Below are positions 16,194 to 27,659 of a stretch of DNA of 38,681 nucleotides, in pieces. The notes under the pieces were generated by a model that searched no databases, was not told where the DNA came from, and worked only from the letters and a program-made list of their open reading frames with translations. The stretch comes from Acidimicrobiaceae bacterium (GTDB lineage: Bacteria > Actinomycetota > Acidimicrobiia > Acidimicrobiales > RAAP-2), in the NCBI GenBank assembly GCA_027315045.1, contig DAHUZS010000047.1, forward strand, positions 1 to 38,681, given 5' to 3'. The first letter of the stretch is position 1; each line of letters opens with the position of its first letter. A program made the translations under genes and the position numbers.

Positions 16194-16207
<14 letters not shown>
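15056..16207 (-). CDS. prfB: Peptide chain release factor 2
   Basis: RF2 recognises UGA and UAA stop codons and triggers peptide release. In the 383-residue product the stop-codon-reading tripeptide Ser-Pro-Phe is at 218-220 (RISPFDS), which distinguishes RF2 from RF1. The catalytic GGQ is at 264-266 in SSGAGGQHVNKTDSAVR. The acidic, coiled-coil N-terminal domain covers about 1-110. No programmed frameshift is present: the frame is continuous from the ATG, unlike the E. coli gene. The ATG at 16207 lies inside secA, overlapping its last 14 bases in another frame, so translation is likely coupled to secA. The prfB-ftsE-ftsX order is common in actinobacteria. Confidence 0.97.
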
Positions 16208-18980
<2,773 letters not shown>

Positions 18981-18990
18981 GCTTTTGTCG

Positions 18991-18996
18991 ATCCTA
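18991..18996 (-). promoter_or_regulatory. Probable -10 box of secA
   Basis: TAGGAT on the minus strand, 10 nt before the secA ATG. The intervening cgacaaaagc is not a Shine-Dalgarno sequence. The transcript would begin about 0-4 nt before the start codon. Confidence 0.5.
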
Positions 18997-19098
18997 CCTG
19001 GGGGTTCTCGCCCGATCGGGCCGGGTGGACGTCGTGGGCTGGGTACGGCTGACCTGGTCTTTGCCCCCACACTCGCCTGCTGCAGAGCTGGCGGCCCC

Positions 19099-19128
19099 GG
19101 GACCGGCGGCCTTCGGCCCTTCGGTCCC
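19099..19128 (-). terminator. Two-part stem-loop downstream of the rhamnose cluster
   Basis: GGGACCG (19099-19105) pairs with CGGTCCC (19122-19128), and inside it GGCC-ttc-GGCC (19108-19118) forms a second stem. There is no T-tract. Being 174 nt past the glycosyltransferase stop and about 120 nt before secA, it may end the rml transcript. Confidence 0.4.
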
Positions 19129-19302
19129 AACCACGGCTCGCGTCACCCCGTCTCCGTCATCACCCGACCGTCGGGCGGGACAGGCAGGACTTACGTCTAA
19201 ATCGCACCATGCTCAGCAACCAAGAGTTGCCTTACGTGGGTCGTTTCGCCTGCGACTGGCCTCGACTTTCAACCACAGACCCGTACCGAGCCCACACCGA
19301 TC

Positions 19303-20205
19303 CTACGCGGGCCGGGGCCCGATCGGTGCCCGGCGACGCTCCCGGGCCCGCCGCAGAAAGGTCGCCGACCAGACCGCCCCCAGGCGTGCCGCCAGGCCGA
19401 GGGCGACGGCCGGCAGGAGGACGCGGCGGAGGCCCGCCAGGGTGCCGGCGGCGAAACGCAGGGCCGAGAGGTGGTGGGCCAGCGTCATCTTGTAGGGATG
19501 ATGCTGCCGCGAGACCCCCTCGTGGTGGGTGACCTCGGCCGAAGGCTCGAATCCCACCTTCCAGCCGGCACGGCCCAACCGCCAGCAGAGATCCATGTCC
19601 TCGGCGAACATGAAGTACCGCTCGTCGAACCCACCCACCTGCTCCAAGGCGCTACGGCGGGCGAGGAAACACGAGCCCGAGACCCAGTCGACCTCGGCCG
19701 ACCGCCCCTGGAGGTACGGGGTCCGGTAGCGGCGGGTGAACGCGTTGTTCGGGAAGACGGCGCCCAAGAGGGCATGGCCGGCGGCCACCACCGGTCCGGG
19801 GAAGAGCCGGGCCGAGGGGTAGGGGACCCCCTCTGAGGTGAGGATCCGTGGGCCCACCACCGCCCAGTCCGGATGGTCGTCCAGTGCCGAGACCAGGGCG
19901 GTCAACGCCCCGGCGTGGAGCGCGAGATCGGCGTTGCAGATCAGCAGGTACTCGGTCTCCCCGGTGGCGGCGACCCCCCGGTTGGCCCCGGCCCCGAAGC
20001 CGAGATTCCGGCCGGTGGCGATCAGCGGGGTCCGCTCGAGGCCGGCGGCGCCCAGCGCGGCCCGGGCGTCGTCGGCGTCGCCGTTCTCCACCACCACCGG
20101 CCGAGCGACTCCCTCGTCGGTCAGCGAGCGCAGGCACTCGGGCAAGTACGGCCCGGTGTCGTAGTCGACGACCACTGCCGAGCACGAACGCTGCTCCGGG
20201 CTCAC
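19303..20205 (-). CDS. Family 2 glycosyltransferase, rhamnosyltransferase-like
   Basis: A 300-residue GT2 enzyme. Blocks in order are SAVVVDYDTGPYLPECLRSL, GRNLGFGAGANRG, the metal-binding-type NADLAL, DWVSGSCFLARRSALEQVGGFDE and the acceptor-side EDMDLCWRLGRAGW. These are typical of the rhamnosyltransferase/WbbL-like branch that adds sugars from dTDP-rhamnose to cell-wall or exopolysaccharide intermediates. The last 45 residues are hydrophobic and basic and may associate with the membrane. The GTG start at 20205 overlaps the rmlD stop as GTGA, so it is coupled to rmlD. Its place directly after rmlB-rmlD supports dTDP-L-rhamnose as donor; the acceptor is unknown. Confidence 0.88.
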   Translation of the reverse strand: MSPEQRSCSAVVVDYDTGPYLPECLRSLTDEGVARPVVVENGDADDARAALGAAGLERTPLIATGRNLGFGAGANRGVAATGETEYLLICNADLALHAGALTALVSALDDHPDWAVVGPRILTSEGVPYPSARLFPGPVVAAGHALLGAVFPNNAFTRRYRTPYLQGRSAEVDWVSGSCFLARRSALEQVGGFDERYFMFAEDMDLCWRLGRAGWKVGFEPSAEVTHHEGVSRQHHPYKMTLAHHLSALRFAAGTLAGLRRVLLPAVALGLAARLGAVWSATFLRRARERRRAPIGPRPA

Positions 20206-21059
20206 CCCCCCCGCCCCTCCAGCCCGACCAGCAAACGGGCGAGGCCGTCGCGCCAATCGGGCAGCGCCCGGTACCCGGCGGCCACGAATGCCGAGTTGTC
20301 GAGCACCGAGTAGGCGGGGCGGGCGGCGGGCCGCAGCGGATCGAGCTCGGCGGTGGCGATCGGCCGGACCCTGTCCGGGTCTCCGCCGAAGCGGGCCACG
20401 ACCTCCCGAGCCAGCTCGTAGCGGCTCGCTTCGCCGGCGTTGGTCACGTGGAAGCGGCCGGGGCGCCGGTCGTTGGCGAGCGCGACGAGCGCGTCTGCGA
20501 GGTCGGCGGTGCAGGTCGGCGAGCCCCGCTGGTCATCGACGATCCGCAGCTCCCCCGGCGAGTCGGCCAGTTTCAGGATCGCCGTGACGAAATTGGCGCC
20601 GTGGACCCCCGAGAGCCACGAGGTGCGCACCACGGTGGCCTCTGGCGGACACGCCCGCTCCCCGGCCAGCTTGGTCCGTCCGTAGACCGAAATCGGGTTG
20701 GGTTGGTCGGTCTCGGTGTACGGGCGGCACGACCGGCCGTCGAAGACGTAATCGGTGGAGACGTAGACCAGGTGGGACCGGGCCGCGACAGTGGCCCGGG
20801 CGACGTTCGCCGTCCCGGTGGCATTGACGGCCTGGGCCAGCGCGGGCTCCCGCTCGCACCGGTCGACGTCGGTCATGGCCGCGCAGTGGATGACCACGTC
20901 GGGCCGGAAGGCGTCCATCGAGGACGCCACGGCGACCGGGTCGTCGATAGCCAGCGTCCGGTGGTCGGCGGCAAGCAGCTCCACCGCCTCGTCTCGCCCG
21001 AGGACCGCCACGACGTCCCGGCCGAGCTGCCCGGCCGAGCCGGTCACGAGGACCTTCAC
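20202..21059 (-). CDS. rmlD: dTDP-4-dehydrorhamnose reductase
   Basis: RmlD reduces dTDP-4-dehydro-L-rhamnose to dTDP-L-rhamnose with NAD(P)H, the last step of the pathway. The 285-residue product begins with the nucleotide-binding VLVTGSAGQLGRDV (3-16), then has HCAAMTDVDRCE, YVSTDYVFDG, the catalytic YGRTKLAGE (Tyr and Lys of the SDR pair) and RTSWLSG. The GTG at 21059 is chosen because homologues start here. An open frame further upstream overlaps rmlB and is not homologous. The gap from rmlB is 34 nt, so both are in one operon with the glycosyltransferase. Confidence 0.95.
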   Translation of the reverse strand: MKVLVTGSAGQLGRDVVAVLGRDEAVELLAADHRTLAIDDPVAVASSMDAFRPDVVIHCAAMTDVDRCEREPALAQAVNATGTANVARATVAARSHLVYVSTDYVFDGRSCRPYTETDQPNPISVYGRTKLAGERACPPEATVVRTSWLSGVHGANFVTAILKLADSPGELRIVDDQRGSPTCTADLADALVALANDRRPGRFHVTNAGEASRYELAREVVARFGGDPDRVRPIATAELDPLRPAARPAYSVLDNSAFVAAGYRALPDWRDGLARLLVGLEGRGG

Positions 21060-21093
21060 CGTGGCGAGACCCCCCCGGCGCACCGGGAACCCC

Positions 21094-22113
21094 TCACCGT
21101 CCCCCGGCGCTCCCGTTGCTCCAGGCGTGCTCGTCGACCGGGGCCAGTTGGGCCAACGGCTCCCACCAGGCCCGGTTGGCCCGGTACCAGTCCACGGTCG
21201 CGGCCACGCCCTCCTCGAGGGCGATCTGCGGGGCCCAACCGAGTTCACGACGCAGCTTGGTCGAGTCGAGCAGGTAGCGGGAGTCGTGCCCCGGACGGTC
21301 CGGGACGATCTCCTTCAACGATGGGGGTTTGCCCGCGGCGGCGAGGACCAGGTCGACCATCTGCTCGATCGTCGCCTCCACGCCACTGCCGACCAGGTAG
21401 GTCTCGCCCACTTCCCCGTCGAGGAGCACCCTCTCGATGGCCCGGCAGTGGTCGAGGACGTGCAACCACTCCCGCCGGTGGTCGAGCGACGCGTAGAGCG
21501 GGAGGGGGTGGTCATCGAGGGCTCTGGTGGTGCACAACGCCACGAGCTTCTCGGGGAATTGGTAGGGCCCGTAGTTATTGGCGCAGTTAGTGATGGTCAC
21601 CGGAAGCCCGAAGGTCTCGGCATAGCAGCGGACGGCGTGATCGGCACCGGCCTTGGACGCGCTGTAGGGAGTGCGGGGCCGGTACGGGCTCGACTCGGTG
21701 AACGCGACGGGATCGTCCAGTGCCATCTGCCCGTACACCTCGCAGGTCGAGATGTGATGGAACCGGGCCACGCCATGCTGGCGGGCCGCTTCGAGCAGCG
21801 TCTGGGTCCCGATCACGTTGGTGCGGAAGAAGAGCCCCGGGTCGAGTGCCGCCCGGCTGTTGTGCGACTCGGCGGCGAAGTGGACGATCGCGTCGATCCG
21901 GTGCTCCCGCAGGGTCCACGAGGCTCGGTCGGCGTCGGCCACGTCGCCGTGCACGAACTCGATCGCCCCCTCGAGGTCGGTCAGGCTCTCCCGGTTTCCG
22001 GCATAGGTCAGGGCGTCGTAGACGACCACCTTGTCGTCCGGGTGCTCATGGACCCAGTGGCGGACGAAATTGGAGCCGATGAAACCCGCTCCCCCGGTGA
22101 CCAGGAGCCGCAT
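21094..22113 (-). CDS. rmlB: dTDP-glucose 4,6-dehydratase with altered active-site motif
   Basis: RmlB converts dTDP-glucose to dTDP-4-keto-6-deoxyglucose. The 339-residue product has [12 protein letters not shown] (5-16), the SDR pair Tyr150/Lys154 in [10 protein letters not shown], and the [13 protein letters not shown] and [14 protein letters not shown] blocks that mark this family strongly. The usual STDEVYG active-site motif reads STCEVYG: Thr123, Cys124, Glu125. The codon is TGC. In the well-studied enzymes this position is an Asp that helps eliminate water. The HVDRS motif is also changed, to HNSRA (84-88). It may be a natural subgroup with altered chemistry or a different sugar. TAGGGT lies 10 nt upstream of the ATG. 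Confidence 0.92.
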   Translation of the reverse strand: MRLLVTGGAGFIGSNFVRHWVHEHPDDKVVVYDALTYAGNRESLTDLEGAIEFVHGDVADADRASWTLREHRIDAIVHFAAESHNSRAALDPGLFFRTNVIGTQTLLEAARQHGVARFHHISTCEVYGQMALDDPVAFTESSPYRPRTPYSASKAGADHAVRCYAETFGLPVTITNCANNYGPYQFPEKLVALCTTRALDDHPLPLYASLDHRREWLHVLDHCRAIERVLLDGEVGETYLVGSGVEATIEQMVDLVLAAAGKPPSLKEIVPDRPGHDSRYLLDSTKLRRELGWAPQIALEEGVAATVDWYRANRAWWEPLAQLAPVDEHAWSNGSAGGR

Positions 22114-22123
22114 AGAATGGTCC

Positions 22124-22129
22124 ACCCTA
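22124..22129 (-). promoter_or_regulatory. Probable -10 box of rmlB
   Basis: TAGGGT on the minus strand, 10 nt before the rmlB ATG, in the 52-nt gap after birA. It indicates that rmlB-rmlD-glycosyltransferase can be transcribed independently of birA. Confidence 0.45.
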
Positions 22130-22165
22130 CTCGCCCCACCCCGCGCGACCGGGGGCGGTGAGCGA

Positions 22166-22927
22166 TCAGCGCAGGTGCACGACATCGCCGACCGACACCA
22201 CCCGCTGGGCGCCGTCGACCTCGACGATGAGCTGTCCCCTCGGGTCCAGACCCACTGCCGTCCCGACGAGCGTGGATGCCGAGGTCTGCACCCGGACCCT
22301 CCGACCCACGGTTACGGTGCAGGACTCCAGCTCATCGAGAAGTACGGCCCGCCCATCGGCGACGTCGAGCTGGTGCCGTCGGCGCTCGACCGAGCCGAGC
22401 ATCGCTTCGAGCAGCCTCCTGCGGTCGACCGGGTGCCCGCACAGCGACTCCAGGCAGGTGGCGTTGAGCTCGGTCGCCTCGGGCCCCGGCGTGGGCCAAC
22501 TCACGTTGATACCGATCCCCACGACCACTGCAACGTCCTCGCCGCCCACCCCCCGGGTTTCGGCCAGGACCCCGGCCAACTTGAGATCGCCGGCAACCAG
22601 GTCATTTGGCCACTTGGCATCGACCGACACGCCGGCCTCCTCCGCGATGGCGGCTCGGGCCGCGAGGGTGACCAGCGCCGACACCGAGAACAGCTCGAGC
22701 GGGTCGAGGTGCGGACGGAACAGGACCGAGGCCAGCAGACCCGAGCCCGGGGGGGACTCCCAGCGCCGCCCGAGCCGGCCGCGCCCGGCGCTCTGGCGGT
22801 CGGCCACGGCCACCGTCCCCTCCGGCGCCCCGGTGCCGGCCGCGTCGAGGAGCCAGGTGTTGGTGGAGTCCAGCTGATCAAACCAGCGGACGTCGACAAA
22901 CCTGCGCCGGGGACCGGGGTCGTTCAT
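22166..22927 (-). CDS. birA: Biotin-[acetyl-CoA-carboxylase] ligase, monofunctional
   Basis: The enzyme activates biotin as biotinyl-AMP and attaches it to the biotin-carrier domain of carboxylases. The 253-residue product begins at the catalytic domain: STNTWLL (21-27), the biotin/ATP loop GRGRLGR (48-54) with [17 protein letters not shown] (105-110), GVLAET and GIGINV. A C-terminal SH3-like domain follows, with VGRRVRVQT and [11 protein letters not shown]. There is no N-terminal helix-turn-helix, so it is a class I ligase without repressor function. It lies divergent, 147 nt away, from a gene for a biotinylated carboxylase subunit, its likely substrate. No clear -10 box is seen. Confidence 0.96.
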   Translation of the reverse strand: MNDPGPRRRFVDVRWFDQLDSTNTWLLDAAGTGAPEGTVAVADRQSAGRGRLGRRWESPPGSGLLASVLFRPHLDPLELFSVSALVTLAARAAIAEEAGVSVDAKWPNDLVAGDLKLAGVLAETRGVGGEDVAVVVGIGINVSWPTPGPEATELNATCLESLCGHPVDRRRLLEAMLGSVERRRHQLDVADGRAVLLDELESCTVTVGRRVRVQTSASTLVGTAVGLDPRGQLIVEVDGAQRVVSVGDVVHLR

Positions 22928-23074
22928 GGGTGCCTGGCCAGTCACCGCCGTTGTCCCTTCGGCCCGGGGCCGACGTGGCAACCGCCCTCGGTGCCGTGCC
23001 AGTGTATGCGCCGAAAGACCGGATCGTGGCGGCACGCCGTGTTCAGCCGTCGAGCGGCGACCAAGAGGAACCAG

Positions 23075-24829
23075 GTGCTGGACAAGGTACTGATCGCCAA
23101 CCGCGGCGAGATCGCCGTACGGATCATGCGGACCTGCCGGGAGCTCGGTCTCGGAACCGTGGCCGTCTACTCGGAGCTGGACCGGGACTCGCTGCACGTG
23201 CGGATGGCCGACGAGGCGTACGCGCTCGGCGGCCTGACCGCCACCGAGAGCTACCTGAACGTCGATGCGATCCTCGGCGCCATTGAGGCCAGTGGCGCCG
23301 ACGCGGTGCACCCGGGTTACGGCTTCTTCTCCGAGAACGCCGACTTCGCCCGGGCCATCGTGGCCAAGGGGGTGACCTTCGTCGGTCCACCTCCCGAGGC
23401 CATCGAGATCATGGGCGACAAGATCAGCGCCCGGCTGGCCGCCGAACGGGCCGAGGTGAGCGGGGTTCCCGGGCGTTCCGAAGCTGTCACCGATCCGGCC
23501 GAGGTCGTCGCGTTCGGCGAGGAGTTCGGCTGGCCGGTCGCGATCAAGGCCGCGTACGGCGGCGGCGGGCGGGGCATGAAGGTGGTCCCCGCGCCCGCCG
23601 ATGCGGCCGACGCGATGGCCTCGGCCCAGCGGGAGGCCAAGGCCTCCTTCGGGAGGGACGAGATCTACCTCGAGCGTTACTTGGAGTGGCCGAGGCACAT
23701 CGAAATGCAGGTGCTGGCGGACGGTCACGGCAACGTCCTGTGGCTGGGCGAGCGCGACTGCTCCTGCCAGCGGCGCCACCAGAAGCTGATCGAGGAGTGC
23801 CCGGCTCCCGATTTCCCCGAGGAGATCCGAACGGCCATGGGCGAAGCGGCGGTCAAGGTCGCCCGGGCCTGCAACTACACCAACGCCGGCACGGTCGAGT
23901 TCCTGTACCAGGACGGGCACTTCTACTTCTTGGAGATGAACACCCGCCTGCAGGTCGAACACCCCGTCACCGAGCTCGTGACCGGGCTGGACCTGGTCGC
24001 GTGGCAGCTCAGGATCGCCGGCGGTGAGGCCCTGGACTTCACCCAGGACGACGTGATGACGAACGGCCACGCCATCGAGGTCCGGTTGAACGCCGAGGAC
24101 CCGGCGGGCGGGCGCTTCCTCCCGTCCCCCGGAACGATCCTCCGGTTCACCCCCCCGGCCGGACCCGGCGTCCGCTTCGACACCGGGTACGAGGTCGGGG
24201 ACACGGTGAGCCAGCACTACGACAACCTGATGGCCAAGCTCTCGGTGTGGGCGCCCGATCGGGAAGCGGCCCGCAAGCGGATGCTCCGGGCCCTCGAAGA
24301 GACTCGGATCGAAGGAGTGGCCAGCACCATCCCGGCCGACACCGTCATCCTGAGCCACCCGGACTTCGCGCAAGCCACACACTCCACCCGTTGGGTCGAG
24401 GACACCCTCGACCTCTCCAGGGTCACGTCCGCCCCCGAGGTCGACGACCCCGACCCCGAAGGCGACGCCAAGGTGCTCCGGGAGGTGACGGCCGAGGTGG
24501 ACGGGCGGCTCTACCGGGTCAAGCTGTGGGTTCCGGACCTCGAAGCCGGTCCCCGCGGCTCGCTCGCCCGCCCGGCCCCGCGACGAAGCCGGAGCCACAC
24601 ACCGAGCGCGACCGGCACCGGAACGATCACCGTGCCCATGCAGGGGACGATCGTGCGGGTGCTGGTTTCGGTGGGAGACACGGTCGAGGCAGGCCAGACG
24701 ATCTGCATCCTCGAGGCGATGAAGATGGAGAACGCCATCGCCGCCGACAAGGACGGGACCGTCGCCGAGCTGCGGGTGAGCGAGGGTGCCTCGGTCGGCG
24801 GCGGTGACGTCGTCGCGGTCATCGAGTAG
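23075..24829 (+). CDS. Acyl-CoA carboxylase alpha chain: biotin carboxylase plus BCCP
   Basis: This subunit carboxylates its own biotin with bicarbonate and ATP and passes the carboxyl group to a beta (carboxyltransferase) chain, giving malonyl-CoA or methylmalonyl-CoA. The 584-residue protein has the biotin carboxylase domain (1-450: [27 protein letters not shown], the ATP-grasp loop [13 protein letters not shown], and [13 protein letters not shown]) and a C-terminal biotinyl domain with EAMKMEN. The biotin-accepting lysine is Lys550. The size and layout match AccA3-like chains of actinobacteria. The GTG at 23075 is preceded by AGAGGAA. The beta chain is not in the window. The M20 gene follows after 10 nt. 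Confidence 0.96.
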   Translation: MLDKVLIANRGEIAVRIMRTCRELGLGTVAVYSELDRDSLHVRMADEAYALGGLTATESYLNVDAILGAIEASGADAVHPGYGFFSENADFARAIVAKGVTFVGPPPEAIEIMGDKISARLAAERAEVSGVPGRSEAVTDPAEVVAFGEEFGWPVAIKAAYGGGGRGMKVVPAPADAADAMASAQREAKASFGRDEIYLERYLEWPRHIEMQVLADGHGNVLWLGERDCSCQRRHQKLIEECPAPDFPEEIRTAMGEAAVKVARACNYTNAGTVEFLYQDGHFYFLEMNTRLQVEHPVTELVTGLDLVAWQLRIAGGEALDFTQDDVMTNGHAIEVRLNAEDPAGGRFLPSPGTILRFTPPAGPGVRFDTGYEVGDTVSQHYDNLMAKLSVWAPDREAARKRMLRALEETRIEGVASTIPADTVILSHPDFAQATHSTRWVEDTLDLSRVTSAPEVDDPDPEGDAKVLREVTAEVDGRLYRVKLWVPDLEAGPRGSLARPAPRRSRSHTPSATGTGTITVPMQGTIVRVLVSVGDTVEAGQTICILEAMKMENAIAADKDGTVAELRVSEGASVGGGDVVAVIE

Positions 24830-24839
24830 ACCTGGCCGC

Positions 24840-26018
24840 ATGGCAGCCACCGCCGCAGAACTGAAGGACCGGGTCCGGCGGGCCCTCGAACGTCAGCGCG
24901 ACGAGCTGGTCGAACTCAGCCACGACATCCACGACCACCCGGAGCTGGCCTTCGAGGAGCACTTTGCGCTCGAGCGACTGACCGGGACCCTCGCCAGCCA
25001 CGGCATGGCCGTCGATGCCGGCGTCTGCGAGCTGACCACCGCGTTCAGCGCCCGCTCGGGCGAGGGCCCGCTGGTGGTGGCGTTGTGCGCCGAGTACGAC
25101 GCGCTCCCCGAGGTCGGCCATGCCTGCGGGCACAACATCATCGCCGCGTCCTCTGTCGGTGCCGGCCTGGCGCTGGCCGAGGTGGCCGACGACCTCGGGC
25201 TGACCGTCAAGGTGCTGGGGACGCCGGCCGAAGAGGGTGGCGGCGGGAAGGTGCTCATGCTCGAACGCGGCGCGTTCGACGACGCCCACCTGGCGATGAT
25301 GGTGCACCCGTGGCCGGCCGACTGGCTGGCGGCGCAGTGCCTGGCCGTCTCCCACTTCGACGTCCACTTCACCGGCAAGGAGGCCCACGCCTCGGCCGCA
25401 CCCTACGAAGGCGTCAACGCCGGCGACGCCATGGTGGTCGCCCAGGTTGCGCTGTCACTGCTCCGCCAGCAGTTCCATCCAGGCGATCAGGCCCACGGGG
25501 TCGTGTCCGAGGGCGGCCAGGCCGCAAATATCATCCCGGCCCGGGTGAGAGGCCGGTTCATGTGCCGGGCCCCGTCACTCGAGGGTCTCGAGCGGCTCGA
25601 GCCCCGGGTGCGGCGCTGCTTCGAGGCGGGGGCGCTCGCCAGCGGGGCGCAAGTCTCCTTCGAGGTCCTCTCCCCCGTCTACACCCACATGGAGTCGGAC
25701 CCCGATCTGCTGGGCGCCTACCGGGCCAACGCCGAGGCGCTCGGGCGCAGTTTCGGCGCCGACGACCAGGGGCTCGACCTCCCCACCGCGTCGACCGACA
25801 TGGCGAATGTCTCGCTCCAGGTGCCCACGATCCACCCGCTCATCGGGATCGACGCCAAGGGGGCGGTCAACCACCAACGCGAGTTCGCTTCGGCCTGCGC
25901 GACGCCCTCAGCCGACTCGGCGCTCTACGACGGGGCACTGGCGTTGGCCTGGACCGCGATCGACGCCGCCACCACGCCGAGCGTGCGAGAGCGCCTGCTC
26001 AACCGCGCGGGGCCCTGA
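24840..26018 (+). CDS. M20 family metallo-amidohydrolase (PM20D2/AbgB-like)
   Basis: A 392-residue zinc-dependent amidohydrolase. The metal-binding segments are VGHACGHNI (His94, Cys96, His98), GTPAEEGGGGK (Glu131/Glu132) and MMVHPWP (His156), with a dimerisation domain containing GKEAHASAAPYEGVNA between about 180 and 290. The sequence resembles the branch with aminobenzoyl-glutamate hydrolase subunit B and PM20D2 dipeptidases, so a small amide or dipeptide substrate is likely but unknown. The ATG lies 10 nt after the carboxylase stop, so it is probably co-transcribed, although no metabolic link is obvious. Confidence 0.9.
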   Translation: MAATAAELKDRVRRALERQRDELVELSHDIHDHPELAFEEHFALERLTGTLASHGMAVDAGVCELTTAFSARSGEGPLVVALCAEYDALPEVGHACGHNIIAASSVGAGLALAEVADDLGLTVKVLGTPAEEGGGGKVLMLERGAFDDAHLAMMVHPWPADWLAAQCLAVSHFDVHFTGKEAHASAAPYEGVNAGDAMVVAQVALSLLRQQFHPGDQAHGVVSEGGQAANIIPARVRGRFMCRAPSLEGLERLEPRVRRCFEAGALASGAQVSFEVLSPVYTHMESDPDLLGAYRANAEALGRSFGADDQGLDLPTASTDMANVSLQVPTIHPLIGIDAKGAVNHQREFASACATPSADSALYDGALALAWTAIDAATTPSVRERLLNRAGP

Positions 26019-26039
26019 CCGAAGGACGCCAGGCAACCG

Positions 26040-26055
26040 GGGCCGAGAAGGGCCC
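26040..26055. terminator. Short hairpin between convergent genes
   Basis: GGGCC (26040-26044), loop gagaag, GGCCC (26051-26055), in the 39-nt gap between the M20 gene and the mutase gene. There is no T-tract, so this is a weak call supported mainly by position. Confidence 0.35.
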
Positions 26056-26057
26056 GC

Positions 26058-27650
26058 TCAGACCGGTTCGTAGACGCCGAACTCGGCCCGCAACACGTCG
26101 GAGACCTCGCCCAGGGTGGCCATCGCCCGCAGAGCCTCTTTCATCGGGACGAGGAGGTTCTCGGTGCCCGCCGCGGCCTGGGCCACCCGGCCGAGGGCAT
26201 CGTCCACCTCCCGCTGGTCTCGTTCGGCCCGCACCCGCCCGGTGCGCTCGACCTGGGCCCGTTGCAGCGCGGCGTCGATCGGGAAGACGTCGGTCGGCTC
26301 GTGGCTCTCCTCGACGAACTGGTTCACCCCGACCACGACGGTCTCGCCGTCATCGACCGACTTGGCGTGGGCGTAGGCGGCCTGCTCGATCTCGTCCTGC
26401 ATGAACCGGGCCTCGATCGCGGCCACCGCCCCACCCATGGCGTCGATGCGGTCGAGGTACTCGGAGGCGGCCCGTTCGACCTCGTTGGTCAGCGACTCGA
26501 CGAAGTACGAGCCGGCGAGCGGATCGACGGTGTCGACGACCCCAGACTCGTAGGCGATGACCTGCTGGGTCCGCAGCGCGATCTTGGCCGCCCGCTCTGT
26601 CGGCAAGCCCAGTGCCTCGTCGAAACCATTGGTGTGGAGACTCTGGGTGCCCCCGAGCACCGCGCTCAGCGCCTGGATCGACACCCGGACGACGTTGTTC
26701 TCGGGTTGCTGGGCCGTGAGGGTCGACCCACCGGTCTGGGTGTGGAAGCGCAACATCTTCGAGCGCTCGTCCTTGGCGCCGAACCGGTTGGTCATGATCC
26801 GGGCCCACATCCGTCGGGCGGCGCGGAACTTGGCGACCTCCTCGAAGAGGTTGTTGTGGGCGTTCCAGAAGAATGAGAGTCTCGGCGCGAACGCGTCGAC
26901 CTGCAGGCCGGCAGCGATCGCCGCCTCCACGTAGGCGATTCCGTTGGCCAGCGTGAACGCCAGCTCCTGGACAGCCGTCGAACCGGCCTCCCTGATGTGG
27001 TAACCCGAGATCGAGATGGTGTTCCAGTTGGGCAGGTTGGCGGCGCAGTAGTTGAAGGTGTCGGTAATGAGCCGCATCGACGGGCGCGGTGGGTAGATGT
27101 AGGTCCCTCGAGCGACGTACTCCTTCAAGATGTCGTTCTGGATGGTGCCGCCGAGGTGCTCACCGGAGACCCCCTGCTCCTCGGCTACCAGCTGGTACAG
27201 GAGGAGCAGGATGGCCGCCGTGGAGTTGATCGTCATCGACGTGGTGACCTCGTCGAGCGGAAGGCCGGCCAGCAAGAGGCGCATGTCGGCGAGCGAGTCG
27301 ATGGCGACGCCGACCTTGCCAACCTCGCCCTCCGAGCGTGGGTGGTCGGAGTCGTAGCCCATCTGGGTCGGTAGGTCGAACGCGCAGGAAAGCCCGGTCT
27401 GCCCCGCGCCGAGCAGGAACTTGAACCGTTCGTTAGTGGCCTCGGCCGTTCCGAACCCGGCGTACTGGCGCATGGTCCAGAGGCGCCCCCGGTACATATC
27501 GCGACGCACGCCCCTCGTGTAGGGCGCCCGGCCGGGCTCGCCCAGGGCGTCTTCTGGGTCCCAGGCCCCGAGGTCGCCGGGACCGTAGAGGGGACGGATC
27601 TCGATGCCCGAGTCAGTGCGGCGCTCGGTTCCCTGGCGCTCGGGAGTCAC
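26058..27650 (-). CDS. Methylmalonyl-CoA mutase family catalytic chain lacking the B12 domain
   Basis: The 530-residue protein is the acyl-CoA-binding barrel of a B12-dependent acyl-CoA mutase: [18 protein letters not shown] (53-70), [39 protein letters not shown] (170-188), [12 protein letters not shown] and [15 protein letters not shown]. Tyr63 and Arg181 occupy the positions that distinguish methylmalonyl-CoA mutases (Tyr/Arg) from isobutyryl-CoA mutases (Phe/Gln); their 118-residue spacing matches the family. This predicts succinyl-CoA/methylmalonyl-CoA specificity. The C-terminal cobalamin domain (DxHxxG) is absent, so a separate small subunit is needed and must be encoded elsewhere. The GTG start at 27650 lies 9 nt after the rhodanese-ThiF gene, indicating one operon. 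Confidence 0.94.
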   Translation of the reverse strand: MTPERQGTERRTDSGIEIRPLYGPGDLGAWDPEDALGEPGRAPYTRGVRRDMYRGRLWTMRQYAGFGTAEATNERFKFLLGAGQTGLSCAFDLPTQMGYDSDHPRSEGEVGKVGVAIDSLADMRLLLAGLPLDEVTTSMTINSTAAILLLLYQLVAEEQGVSGEHLGGTIQNDILKEYVARGTYIYPPRPSMRLITDTFNYCAANLPNWNTISISGYHIREAGSTAVQELAFTLANGIAYVEAAIAAGLQVDAFAPRLSFFWNAHNNLFEEVAKFRAARRMWARIMTNRFGAKDERSKMLRFHTQTGGSTLTAQQPENNVVRVSIQALSAVLGGTQSLHTNGFDEALGLPTERAAKIALRTQQVIAYESGVVDTVDPLAGSYFVESLTNEVERAASEYLDRIDAMGGAVAAIEARFMQDEIEQAAYAHAKSVDDGETVVVGVNQFVEESHEPTDVFPIDAALQRAQVERTGRVRAERDQREVDDALGRVAQAAAGTENLLVPMKEALRAMATLGEVSDVLRAEFGVYEPV

Positions 27651-27659
27651 CGACCCAGG

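Larger units (their letters stand above)
18981..19302. other. 322-nt intergenic region between the rhamnose cluster and secA
   Basis: This is the only gap over 300 bases that holds no gene or gene remnant. On the minus strand it follows the glycosyltransferase and precedes secA. It contains the secA -10 box at 18991-18996, a strong stem-loop at 19099-19128 and a smaller hairpin, GCAAC-caaga-GTTGC, around 19216-19230. Short open frames exist on both strands but have no ribosome-binding site or protein-like sequence. I see no tRNA or known RNA in it. Confidence 0.6.

Noticed and set aside
19209-19532. Small plus-strand frame starting MLSNQELPYVG
   Set aside because: Its start is in the intergenic gap without a ribosome-binding site, and most of it is antisense to the glycosyltransferase gene.
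22928-24850. Long minus-strand extension of the birA frame across the carboxylase gene
   Set aside because: It is antisense to the biotin carboxylase; recognisable birA sequence starts only at the ATG at 22927.
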